NCBI RefSeq assembly: GCF_001646865.1
Contig: NZ_LRRB01000059.1
Span: 1 to 45,872, forward strand
Origin: Aldersonia kunmingensis
GTDB lineage: Bacteria; Actinomycetota; Actinomycetes; Mycobacteriales; Mycobacteriaceae
DNA length: 45,872 bases
Direction: 5' to 3'
The translations under genes were made by a program, and so were the position numbers. A model generated the notes under the pieces. The model was not told the origin of the DNA and ran no database searches. It saw only the letters and a program-made list of their open reading frames with translations. This document shows, one piece after another, positions 24,313-32,923 of this stretch (within the stretch, counting starts at the first letter, position 1; each line of letters opens with the position of its first letter).

Positions 24313-25293
24313 ATGGTGACCGACGAATTGCGCGACGAGTATGACGTGGTGGTGATCGGCGGCGGCGCCGCGGGGTTGGCCGGCGCAGTGACGCTGGCGC
24401 GGGCCCGCCGATCGGTGGTCGTGCTCGATGCCGGCGAGCCGCGCAACGCACCCGCCGAGGGTGTGCACGCACTGCTGGGCCGAGAGGGGATCGCACCCGC
24501 CGAACTGCTCGAACAGGGCCGGGCCGAGGTTCGCCAGTACGGCGGATCGGTCGTCGATGCTCGGGTCACGGAGGTGGCGCGGGGCACCGATGCCAACGGC
24601 GACGACGACTTCACCGTTGGGCTTGCCGATGGGCGGTCCGTACGGGCGCGGCGAATCCTTGTCACCACGGGCCTCGTCGACGAACTCCCCGACATCCCGG
24701 GCATCCGCGAGCGCTGGGGTAACGACGTGATCCATTGCCCGTACTGCCACGGGTGGGAGCATCGCGATCAGGCGATCGCGGTGTTGGCGAGCGGGCCGAT
24801 GGCCGTACACAAAGCGCTCCTCCTGCGGCAGTGGAGCGAGAACACCGCGCTGCTCACGCACACGATTGACGGGCCGGATACCGAGGAAGCGGAGCAGTTG
24901 GCTGCGCGCGATATTCGGGTCGTAGACGGTGAGGTTGCCGGACTCGACGTGGTCGATGGCGCGCTGCGTGGGGTGTTCCTCGCGGACGGTACGCGGGTCG
25001 CGTGCGACGTGCTCGTGGTCGCACCGCGCATGGTCGCCCGTGCGGGACTGCTTGCCGCACTTGGGCTCCAGCCGATCGAGCATCCGTCGGGCATGGGCGA
25101 GTACATTCCCGCAGACCCAATGGGACGCACCGAGTCGCCCGGTGTGTGGGCGGCAGGCAATATCAGCGACATCATGGCGCAGGTCGGAACTGCCGCTGCC
25201 GCAGGTACATTCGCGGCCGCTGCGCTCAACGCCGACCTCGTCATGGCGGACACCCGCCGTGCCGTCGCAGCCCGCGCGGGGGTGATGGCATGA
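24313..25293 (+). CDS. Thioredoxin-reductase-like FAD/NAD(P) oxidoreductase
   Basis: 326 residues. FAD Rossmann motif VVVIGGGAAGLAGAV at about 18-32, redox-active CPYC in HCPYCHGWE near residue 141, NAD(P) domain, and C-terminal PGVWAAGNISDIMAQVGTAAAAG. This is the layout of the low-molecular-weight thioredoxin-reductase family, but the mycobacterial-type enzyme has CATC, so this is a paralogue with another partner. AGGAGG precedes the ATG at 24313 by 5 bases. It is translationally coupled to the methyltransferase by an ATGA overlap. Related pairs occur in other actinobacteria; a detoxification role is only a guess. Confidence 0.88.
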   Translation: MVTDELRDEYDVVVIGGGAAGLAGAVTLARARRSVVVLDAGEPRNAPAEGVHALLGREGIAPAELLEQGRAEVRQYGGSVVDARVTEVARGTDANGDDDFTVGLADGRSVRARRILVTTGLVDELPDIPGIRERWGNDVIHCPYCHGWEHRDQAIAVLASGPMAVHKALLLRQWSENTALLTHTIDGPDTEEAEQLAARDIRVVDGEVAGLDVVDGALRGVFLADGTRVACDVLVVAPRMVARAGLLAALGLQPIEHPSGMGEYIPADPMGRTESPGVWAAGNISDIMAQVGTAAAAGTFAAAALNADLVMADTRRAVAARAGVMA

Positions 25294-25931
25294 CGGCACA
25301 CGAGCACGACCACCCGGTCTTCGACCGTGAGTTCTGGGAGCAGCGCTACGCGGACGGTATGGGGAGTGCCGGCGTAAATCCCCAGTTGATCGAGTACACC
25401 GCCGACCTGGTTCCCGGTCGGGCCCTCGACGCCGGGTGCGGCGTCGGTTCGGACGCGATCTGGCTTGCCGAGCGTGGTTGGCAGGTGACGGCGACCGATA
25501 TCGCGGAGGGCGCACTGAAGTTGGCGCGCGAACGGGCCGAGGTGCTCGATCCCGCTGTCGCAGCCCGGATCGATTGGCAGCGAGCCGATCTCACCGAGTC
25601 GGAGCCGGTGGGAGAATTCGAGCTGGTCTGCAGCCATTACGTCCATCCCACCGGATCGCATACCGAGTTCGTTGGACGGCTCGCGGCCGCGGTCGCACCG
25701 GGCGGGACGCTGCTGCTCGTCGACCATCAGCCGGGTGGAGACCACAAGCACCGCGACGAGCGGGCGCCGATGGTCTTCCGGTCTGCTGCTGAACTCGGTG
25801 CAGCGCTCGATCCCGATCGCTGGGAGATCGTCTTCGCCGGGGAACGAACCCGAACGGTCACAGGCCACGATGGTCACGAGCACACGCTCGATGACGCGAT
25901 CCTGGTGGCGCGGAACACTGCCGCTCGCTAA
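25290..25931 (+). CDS. Class I SAM-dependent methyltransferase
   Basis: 213 residues. The SAM-binding loop is ALDAGCGVGSDAIWLA at about residue 46, with the acidic strand end VTATDIAEGAL and post-II region WQRADLTE. The N-terminal FDREFWEQRYADG is the usual start of this small-molecule group. Later there is a His-rich stretch, GGDHKHRDERAP and GHDGHEHTLD, that could bind metal or be chance. It overlaps the flavoprotein stop by ATGA. The acceptor is unknown; thiol or metalloid methylation would fit a redox partner (inference). Confidence 0.85.
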   Translation: MTAHEHDHPVFDREFWEQRYADGMGSAGVNPQLIEYTADLVPGRALDAGCGVGSDAIWLAERGWQVTATDIAEGALKLARERAEVLDPAVAARIDWQRADLTESEPVGEFELVCSHYVHPTGSHTEFVGRLAAAVAPGGTLLLVDHQPGGDHKHRDERAPMVFRSAAELGAALDPDRWEIVFAGERTRTVTGHDGHEHTLDDAILVARNTAAR

Positions 25932-25945
25932 CTGACCCCCTTCGC

Positions 25946-26158
25946 GGGTGCAAAACTTGCATACGGGGCCGAAGTTTTGCACCCGGGTACACAATTCGAC
26001 CAGGTTTAACCGGGCTTCGCGGGTGCGAATTGTGTTCGTAGGGGCGAAGTCTTGCACCCGTTTACGAGTTTTACACCCGTTTTGGGCACCCTTCCTGGGT
26101 GCGAATTGTGTTCGTGGGGACGAAGTTTTGCGCCCGTTTACGAGTTTTGCACTCGTTT
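25946..26158. repeat. Three tandem 75-76 bp repeats
   Basis: Units begin with GGGTGC at 25946, 26021 and 26097 (spacings 75 and 76). Units 2 and 3 are close copies over 62 bases: GGGTGCGAATTGTGTTCGT, a G-rich stretch, CGAAGT(C/T)TTGC(A/G)CCCG, then TTTACGAGTTTT. Unit 1 differs more and holds the inverted repeat CGGGTGCAAAACT and AGTTTTGCACCCG. The stretch 25932-26181 holds no gene that I can support. Confidence 0.75.
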
Positions 26159-26181
26159 GCGGTCCGGAACCGACCGAACGC

Positions 26182-26223
26182 AAAAACGCTCGGCGCGACC
26201 GGATAGTCGCGCCGAGCGTTTTT
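26182..26223. terminator. Intrinsic terminator, bidirectional
   Basis: A perfect 17-bp stem AAAAACGCTCGGCGCGA (26182-26198) and its complement (26207-26223) with an 8-base loop and a T-run. It ends the thiolase transcript (leftward) and can also stop rightward transcription. Confidence 0.9.
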
Positions 26224-26234
26224 GTCGTACTGAC

Positions 26235-27380
26235 TTACAGCGACAGGATGGTCGCCGATGCGGTGCCGGGTGCGCCGTAGACCTGTGCGAGGCCGATCTT
26301 CGGCTCGCCGGGCACCTGGCGCTCGCCGGCCTCGCCACGCAGCTGACGAACCAGCTCGTGCATCTGCCGCAGACCGGATGCGCCGATCGGCTCACCGTTG
26401 GCGATCAAGCCACCATCGGTGTTGATCGGGATCGAGCCGTTGATCTCGGTCGCGCCCTCGGCCAGCAGCTTCTCCTGGTCGCCGTCGGCACACAGCCCGG
26501 TCTCGGCCATGTGGATGACCTCGGCACCGGCGTCGGTGTCCTGCAGCTGCGCGATGTCGACATCCTCGGGCCCGATACCGGCCGCTTCGTAGGCAGCCTT
26601 CGCGGCGTACACGGTGGGCGATACGTCCTCGTCCAGCGGAGCAGAGGTCGCGTGCACCTCGTAGGCGCCAAAGGTGCGGGTCCGGATCTCGGAGGCGCGC
26701 ACGTACACCGGCTTGTCGGTGTAGCGGTGTGCAATATCGGCGCGGCACATGATGACCGCGGCCGCACCCTCATCCGGCGCGCAGAACATGTACTGCGTCA
26801 GCGGGTAGTTCAGCACCGCCGAGTTGAGGATCTCTTCCTCGGAGATCGGCTTGCGGCGGAACGCGTTCGGGTTGAGCTCGCCGTTGCGGAAGTTCTTCGC
26901 CGCAACCTTCGCCAGCGTCGCCTGCGAGATGTTGTGCTCGTGGATGTAGCGGTTCGCCTTCATGCCGAAGAACTTCGTGGTGACGAACTGCCCGTTCTCG
27001 GCGTACCACTGCGGCAGGGCCAGCTTGGCCGGGTCGTCGGTGAACGCGCCGCGCGGGTGCTTATCCAGGCCGATCGCGATACCAATGTCGTACTTGCCGA
27101 GCCGGATGGTGTCCGCGGTCTGCTGGATCGCGCTCGCCGAGGTGGCGCAGGCGTTGAAGACGTTGGTGAAGGTGATGCCAGTCAGCCCGACGAGGCGGGT
27201 GACGGCGTCGGGGTTCGAGACCTCGTAGCTACCGCCGAAGCCGAACTGGATGTCCTTCCACTCCAGGCCGGCGTCCGCCAGTGCGAGGCCGATGGCGTCT
27301 GCGCCCATCTCCATGGCGGTCTTGTCGAACCGGCCGAACGGGTGCAGGCCGACACCGATGATGGCGACGTCGTTGGTCAT
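26235..27380 (-). CDS. Thiolase-like lipid-transfer protein (Ltp type)
   Basis: 381 residues of the SCP2-thiolase fold. The N-terminal VAIIGVGLHPFGRF and the nucleophile region NACATSASA with Cys78 are present. The usual GHP histidine is replaced: NTDGGLIANGEPIGASG. The C-terminal Cys-Gly motif is replaced by VYGAPGTASA. Losing these two residues argues against normal thiolysis and resembles Ltp proteins that work as aldolases with a DUF35 partner. The DUF35 gene lies 19 bases upstream on the same strand. In M. tuberculosis a similar arrangement of ltp genes, DUF35 gene and F420-type oxidoreductase lies in the steroid regulon. Confidence 0.85.
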   Translation of the reverse strand: MTNDVAIIGVGLHPFGRFDKTAMEMGADAIGLALADAGLEWKDIQFGFGGSYEVSNPDAVTRLVGLTGITFTNVFNACATSASAIQQTADTIRLGKYDIGIAIGLDKHPRGAFTDDPAKLALPQWYAENGQFVTTKFFGMKANRYIHEHNISQATLAKVAAKNFRNGELNPNAFRRKPISEEEILNSAVLNYPLTQYMFCAPDEGAAAVIMCRADIAHRYTDKPVYVRASEIRTRTFGAYEVHATSAPLDEDVSPTVYAAKAAYEAAGIGPEDVDIAQLQDTDAGAEVIHMAETGLCADGDQEKLLAEGATEINGSIPINTDGGLIANGEPIGASGLRQMHELVRQLRGEAGERQVPGEPKIGLAQVYGAPGTASATILSL

Positions 27381-27399
27381 ATCTGAATGCCCTCTCCTG

Positions 27400-27813
27400 T
27401 TAGACCGGCTGGAAGGCGAACGTGATGATCTCGTTGCCCTCCGAGTCGGTGGTGAACGGCACCATGATCAGCTCGACTTCCTGGCCGAACTTCAGCTTTT
27501 CGGGGTCGTTCTCGGTCAGCCGGCCCTCGACGCGGACGACGTCACCGAGCTGGACAAGTCCGACGCCGAACGGCACGAAATCCTTGCCGGTCGGGCCCGC
27601 GTAGGGCGCACCGGGCGGGAAGCCCTGCGTGGTCCACGCGATCACGGTGCCGCGACGCGGCAGCTTGACCTCGGACATCTCGGTGCTGCTGCACTTGGCG
27701 CAGCGGTCCTGGACGGGAAAGAGGGTGGCCCCACACTTCCCGCATTCACTGCCGATGAGCTGCGGGTTCTCATCGGGCCAGGTGGAAATCTGGGGCGCCA
27801 GCGCCTTCTGCAT
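27400..27813 (-). CDS. DUF35 OB-fold / zinc-ribbon protein, partner of the thiolase
   Basis: 137 residues. The zinc ribbon is CGKC near residue 24 with CAKC near 39. The OB-fold follows, with GTVIAWTTQGFPPGAPYAG and VEGRLTENDPEKLKFGQEVELIM. DUF35 proteins bind acyl-CoA or activate Ltp partners (known for ChsH2 and Ltp2). The ATG at 27813 follows AAGGAA; an upstream GTG would add 18 residues from the promoter region. It is the first gene of the operon with the thiolase. Function as a thiolase/aldolase accessory is inferred from neighbourhood. Confidence 0.88.
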   Translation of the reverse strand: MQKALAPQISTWPDENPQLIGSECGKCGATLFPVQDRCAKCSSTEMSEVKLPRRGTVIAWTTQGFPPGAPYAGPTGKDFVPFGVGLVQLGDVVRVEGRLTENDPEKLKFGQEVELIMVPFTTDSEGNEIITFAFQPV

Positions 27814-27859
27814 ATCAGCGTTCCTTCGCCATCGGTCAACAGCCGGTTCTGCGTCAGCG

Positions 27860-27884
27860 TACAACACGTTTCCGTTTGCGGAAA
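27860..27884. promoter_or_regulatory. KstR-like box and adjacent palindrome
   Basis: TACAACACGTTTCC (27860-27873) matches 13 of 14 positions of TNNAACNNGTTNNA, the last base being C. It overlaps the inverted repeat TTTCCG-N4-CGGAAA (27869-27884). Both lie between the DUF35 start and the divergent oxidoreductase gene. Confidence 0.4.
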
Positions 27885-27961
27885 TGGCATTCTCGCAGGA
27901 AGGCGAGACCCGGGCTGCCGAGATCGGATGTCTGGACCACGCGCTCGGCTAGGTTCTTGCC

Positions 27962-28963
27962 ATGCAGGTGATGACCGCGATCTACGGGCCGGGCGAAGCG
28001 ATCGAGCGATCCCGACAGCTGCGCGAGGCCGGCGCGAGCGGCGTGTTCACGTTCGAGGGCCCGCACGACGTCTTCACTCCGTTGACCCTCGCGGCCACGG
28101 TGGGTGGGCTGGACCTCCTGACGAACGTTGCGATCGCGTTCCCGCGCAACCCGATTCACCTGGCTCACCAGGCCAATGACCTGCAACTGCTCAGCGAGGG
28201 CCGATTCTTCCTCGGCCTAGGCACGCAGATACGTACCCAGATCGAGAAGCGGTTCGGCGCCGATTTCGACCGCCCGGCGGCACGCATGAGCGAACTTGTC
28301 GCCGCGCTGCGGGCGATCTTCCACGCCTGGGAGACCGGGGAACGTCTCGACTTCCGCGGGGAGTTCTATCGGCACACCCTCATGACGCCGACGTTCTCGC
28401 CCGGATCGAATCCCTATGGGCCACCGCCGATCTACGTCGGTGCGCTCGGTCCGGTACTGACCAAGGCCGTTGCTGCGAGTGCAGACGGACTGCTGGTGAT
28501 GCCGTTCGGCACCAAGCGGTACCTGCACGAGCACGTCATGCCGCGGGTCCGCGACGGTCTCGACGCGGCCGGTCGGGGTGAAGCAGATTTTGCCGTCCTC
28601 CCGGAAATCATCGTCGCCACCGGGACGACCGAAGAGGAATACCAGCGCGCCCTGGGCTCGGCGCGCACCCTCATCGCCTTCTACGGATCGACCCCCGCCT
28701 ACGTTCCGGTGCTCGCGGCGCATGGTTGGGAGGCCCTGCAACCCGAACTCCACGCGCTGTCCAAGCAGGGTCGCTGGGCGGAAATGGGCGGGTTGATCGA
28801 CGACGAGGTGCTGCGCACGATCGTGGCGTGCGGAACCCCGAAAGAGGTTGCGGCGCATGTCCGCGATCGGGTCGATGGCATCTCCGAGCGCATCTGTCTG
28901 TATCAGCCGTCACCGATTGGAATCGATGCGTTCGCGGAAATTACTGCTGCCCTTGATAGTTGA
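27962..28963 (+). CDS. Luciferase-like F420-type oxidoreductase
   Basis: 333 residues, LLM class. Seen: TIM-barrel start VMTAIYGPGEAIERSRQLREAGASGVFTFE, NPIHLAHQANDLQLLSEGRFFLGLG with the phosphate-binding part, and PPPIYVGALGPVLTKAVAASADG. The sequence resembles the subgroup that includes the divergent gene next to DUF35 and ltp genes in mycobacterial steroid clusters. It is divergent from the DUF35-thiolase operon over a 148-base promoter region. No strong ribosome site precedes the ATG. The substrate is unknown. Confidence 0.85.
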   Translation: MQVMTAIYGPGEAIERSRQLREAGASGVFTFEGPHDVFTPLTLAATVGGLDLLTNVAIAFPRNPIHLAHQANDLQLLSEGRFFLGLGTQIRTQIEKRFGADFDRPAARMSELVAALRAIFHAWETGERLDFRGEFYRHTLMTPTFSPGSNPYGPPPIYVGALGPVLTKAVAASADGLLVMPFGTKRYLHEHVMPRVRDGLDAAGRGEADFAVLPEIIVATGTTEEEYQRALGSARTLIAFYGSTPAYVPVLAAHGWEALQPELHALSKQGRWAEMGGLIDDEVLRTIVACGTPKEVAAHVRDRVDGISERICLYQPSPIGIDAFAEITAALDS

Positions 28964-29131
28964 GCTTCGAGGTCAGCTCCCGTTGCCGCGGGGCTCGTTT
29001 CGGTTTGTGCTGTCACGTCGGCACCTCGTTGGGCGCGTCGAGTTTGCCGGATGCACATTCAGGCCGCGACCCGGCTGTTATCTCCGGGCCGTTACTGAAT
29101 CAGGGTGCCGACGTGTCAGTGATACTAGGCG

Positions 29132-30247
29132 TCAGGGCGCCACGGTGAGCCAGTCGGCAAACCCGGACGGATCGTGCCGGCCGAGCGCGCCGTGTTCGAA
29201 CAGCCCCCAGCCCTCCTTCGCAGGGCCGTCGCCGTCGCGGCACACCGCACGTCCGACGTGGTCGACCATGCCGAACATCGCCCGCCCCCACACCGAAGGG
29301 TCGGTGAGGTCGTAGCTCAGTCGTTCGACGAACTTCTCGCCCTTCCACATGCCGTGCAGCCAGTCCGCGTCTCCGCCGTACCCACCGCCGAGGTGCAGCG
29401 GCACCGGCAGCTTCGACTCCACCTCGAGCACGACGGGTGTGCCGTCACGGGTGGTCGTGGAGATGGTCGCGCCGTAGGGAATCCGCGTACCGGAGGTGTA
29501 GTGGATCTGCACCTGCGGCCAGCCGAGCTGTTCCACCCGGCCATCACTCCAGATTCGGGTGCAGTCATTCAGCGAACGGAAGCCGCTCGGTTCCTCCTGA
29601 ATGATCATCACCACGGCGAAGTCCTCGAAGGCCATCGGTACGTATAGCCACCACATTCCCTCGAACGGCGGATCGGCCGGGCGCCCAGCAGGTTCCGCTT
29701 CGCCGATCGGCCGGATACCCCACGACCGGTCGCGGCTACCCAGCCACACCGCCGGGTCGACGGTGATGTCCTCACCGTCGATCGAGATCGTGCCCTCCCA
29801 CGACCCGAGCTGGGCAAAACGCTGAGCGTCCAACGTGATTCGGTTGCCGGAACGCAGCACATGTGGCTGTTCCTGCACGGCGTCGTACAGGCCGTTCCAG
29901 GTCAGGTCGAGGCCAATGCCTTCGGTCTCGTCCATCACCACCCGCAGTTTGTGGAGCGGTTCGGTGACCTCGAGCCGATAGGAGTTGACGCGCTGATTGA
30001 ACCGGTCTTGATCGATGGCGTCGGACAGGTGCACGCCGGTCTGGGTGTCGCCGCGGCGGATCAGGACATAGGCGTCTTTGACTCCGAGGTTCGGGTAGTA
30101 GCCGATTCCGGTAATCAGGAAGATGTCACCGGTCCGGTCGTGGGCGTTGAGGTAGCTGCGATCGTAGAAGTTGCGATCCGACGATCCCGGCCACGCGATC
30201 GGCTGCGGAATCTGATGAATCGGGAATTCGTCTGCAGGACCAAGCAT
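29132..30247 (-). CDS. Protein of unknown function, probably a lipocalin-like double beta domain
   Basis: 371 residues with no signal peptide, rich in Trp and in beta-strand stretches such as GDIFLITGIGYYPNLGVKDA and YVPMAFEDFAVVMIIQEE. The pattern of two beta domains with FAQLGSWEGTISIDG and DRSWGIRP resembles CrtC/AttH-like lipocalin-fold proteins that handle terpenoids or lipids, but I cannot assign a family with certainty. It follows the kinase-like gene by 11 bases. The ATG has AAGGAGA 5 bases upstream. Similar pairs of an APH-like protein and such a protein occur in steroid- or lipid-degrading actinobacteria. The 168 bases to the left (28964-29131) hold nothing I can name. Confidence 0.6.
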   Translation of the reverse strand: MLGPADEFPIHQIPQPIAWPGSSDRNFYDRSYLNAHDRTGDIFLITGIGYYPNLGVKDAYVLIRRGDTQTGVHLSDAIDQDRFNQRVNSYRLEVTEPLHKLRVVMDETEGIGLDLTWNGLYDAVQEQPHVLRSGNRITLDAQRFAQLGSWEGTISIDGEDITVDPAVWLGSRDRSWGIRPIGEAEPAGRPADPPFEGMWWLYVPMAFEDFAVVMIIQEEPSGFRSLNDCTRIWSDGRVEQLGWPQVQIHYTSGTRIPYGATISTTTRDGTPVVLEVESKLPVPLHLGGGYGGDADWLHGMWKGEKFVERLSYDLTDPSVWGRAMFGMVDHVGRAVCRDGDGPAKEGWGLFEHGALGRHDPSGFADWLTVAP

Positions 30248-30258
30248 TACGGTTCTCC

Positions 30259-31395
<1,137 letters not shown>

Positions 31396-31514
31396 TCACC
31401 CTCAACTGAAATTTGGACTCTCGGTAGGCGGGGGCGGCTCCGCAGGCTCCGCGCCCGTGTCGCTCGAACGTATGGCAACCGATGGGCGCTTGTCAGTAGT
31501 TTTCCGGCGGAAAT

Positions 31515-31528
31515 TGAAACGCGTTCTA
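31515..31528. promoter_or_regulatory. Perfect KstR-type operator
   Basis: TGAAACGCGTTCTA fits all fixed positions of TNNAACNNGTTNNA, the KstR box of mycobacterial and rhodococcal steroid regulons. It lies 120 bases upstream of the kinase-like start and overlaps the stop of the C39-like gene. Confidence 0.65.
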
Positions 31529-32221
31529 GCGCCGGACCCCGAAAACTCTGTCCACGAGTCCACGGACCAGGGCAACGATCGCCCAGCCACGGTCTTCCTC
31601 GGACGTGGCGGTGACCAGGGCGGCGTCGGGATCGACCAGGTTCGGGTCGGGGTCATCGGCGACGCGGATCGCGTTGTTGGAGCCGGCCCACGCGTCCTCG
31701 AACTGCTCGATGGGGATCGTCAGTTCGTTGCCGATCGGGTTACCGCTGTCGGACAAGACGACGACGCCGCGCGCTTCGTCGATAGCGGTCACGACCAGGA
31801 CGTGGTTGGCGGTGTTGTCTTCGACTTTCTCGCCGTCCCGATTCCAGATCTCTCCCGAGTCGACCATGGCGATCACGCCGTAGCCCGCGTCGAGCTTCTG
31901 TTCGAGGTCCTCGAGGGTGCCGCCGCGCTCGATATGGGCCGGCACGCCCTGATCCGCTAGCAGCGTCTCGATCCCGCGCAGAGTCATTCCAAGACCGGGA
32001 TCTCCCTCGGCCCACAGTCCGAGTTCGGTGACGCGATACGCGAGCTGTTCGGGATCTTTGATGTCGAGGCCGGTGTACTCCGACAGAATCTGCGCGGCGG
32101 TCGACGGGCCGCAGTAGCCCTGCTTCTCCTGATAGAACCAGTTGTCCGCGAAGGCATCCGGGTTTCCGTGAACGTCGTCCGTCCCCGGCTCCGAATCGAG
32201 AACCGGCCCGAGGTCGGGCAC
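31526..32221 (-). CDS. C39-like cysteine peptidase domain protein, with probable N-terminal frameshift
   Basis: 231 residues from a GTG start. The papain-like (C39-like) motif KQGYCGPSTAAQIL carries the oxyanion Gln and nucleophile Cys near residue 37. His is in NHVLVVTAID near 140 and an Asp is in SDSGNP. There is no signal peptide. The GTG has no ribosome site, but an ATG at 32267 with AAGGAA 6 bases upstream encodes MTNPTNPTTVTIPF in another frame. Removing one T from the TTT at 32226-32228 would join this to EVPDLGP of the main frame. So the gene is either frameshifted or the sequence has a one-base error. Role unknown; perhaps protein processing. Confidence 0.65.
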   Translation of the reverse strand: MPDLGPVLDSEPGTDDVHGNPDAFADNWFYQEKQGYCGPSTAAQILSEYTGLDIKDPEQLAYRVTELGLWAEGDPGLGMTLRGIETLLADQGVPAHIERGGTLEDLEQKLDAGYGVIAMVDSGEIWNRDGEKVEDNTANHVLVVTAIDEARGVVVLSDSGNPIGNELTIPIEQFEDAWAGSNNAIRVADDPDPNLVDPDAALVTATSEEDRGWAIVALVRGLVDRVFGVRR

Positions 32222-32373
32222 CTCGAAACGGGATGGTGACGGTGGTGGGGTTGGTGGGGTTCGTCATTGGGGTTCCTTCCGGGGTGGCGGTTGCCGCGCT
32301 GTGGGCTTCACACCGTCAGATGCGGGTCGGTCGCCAAAAGTTCCCCGGGTTGAAAGAAATTCTTCGCGGCAGT

Positions 32374-32890
32374 TCAGCCGGCGTGCCGGACCGCAGTGAG
32401 GTCGGCGATCAGCGTCTCGATCTCGGCGATCTTGGCGTTCACGGTGCGCTGGTTGCCGGTCAGCTTCGTCAGGGTCTGCTCGCGGGTGGCGGCATCGAGT
32501 CGGGCCGCCTCTTTGGCGTCGACGATCTGTTGCTGCACCTGTTCCATGTTCGTGCGCAGCTGGTCGCGGTAGCGGATGACGATCTCGGGACGGGCCGTGG
32601 ACAGTGCGACCTCGAGCATGCGCGCGGTACTGCCACGAGCGGTGCCGAACGTCTCGCGTAACCAGTTGATCAGGTTCTGTTTCCGGTCCGCATCGCCTTG
32701 TAGTCGAGGTTCACGCCGATCCACACCACGCCGGCGATCGCGCCGACACCAAGGACCTCCGAGCATGCTGGTACCAACCATGCCCATGGTCAGCAGCGTC
32801 GGGTCGATGCTCGTCTCGATGCTCGCCCCCGCCTGACTGATCGCGGCGGTCGCACGCGGAGAGCGGCGGCTCAGTAGCTGAACGGCGTTC
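32374..32890 (-). pseudogene. Remnant of a dynamin-like GTPase (C-terminal part only)
   Basis: In one frame: SIETSIDPTLLTMGMVGTSM, then an Arg-rich stretch, then INWLRETFGTARGSTARMLE and ALSTARPEIVIRYRDQLRTN, and a coiled-coil end. The middle 23 codons read in another frame as LGVGAIAGVVWIGVNLDYKA, the Gly-rich hydrophobic segment expected there. So two compensating one-base shifts, near 32745 and 32680, disrupt it. Dynamin-like proteins of actinobacteria (IniA/IniC type) have this membrane-inserting region. The GTPase domain is missing: a P450 gene begins right upstream. Upper limit is approximate. Confidence 0.6.
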
Positions 32891-32923
32891 GCGGGCGGAC
32901 GGCATCCGCACCCGGGAATCGGC

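Noticed and set aside
25946-26158. CRISPR array
   Set aside because: The units are 75-76 bp tandem repeats with no short repeats separated by unique spacers and no cas genes nearby.
26052-27386. 444-residue + strand frame
   Set aside because: It is antisense to the thiolase gene, whose catalytic region is recognisable.
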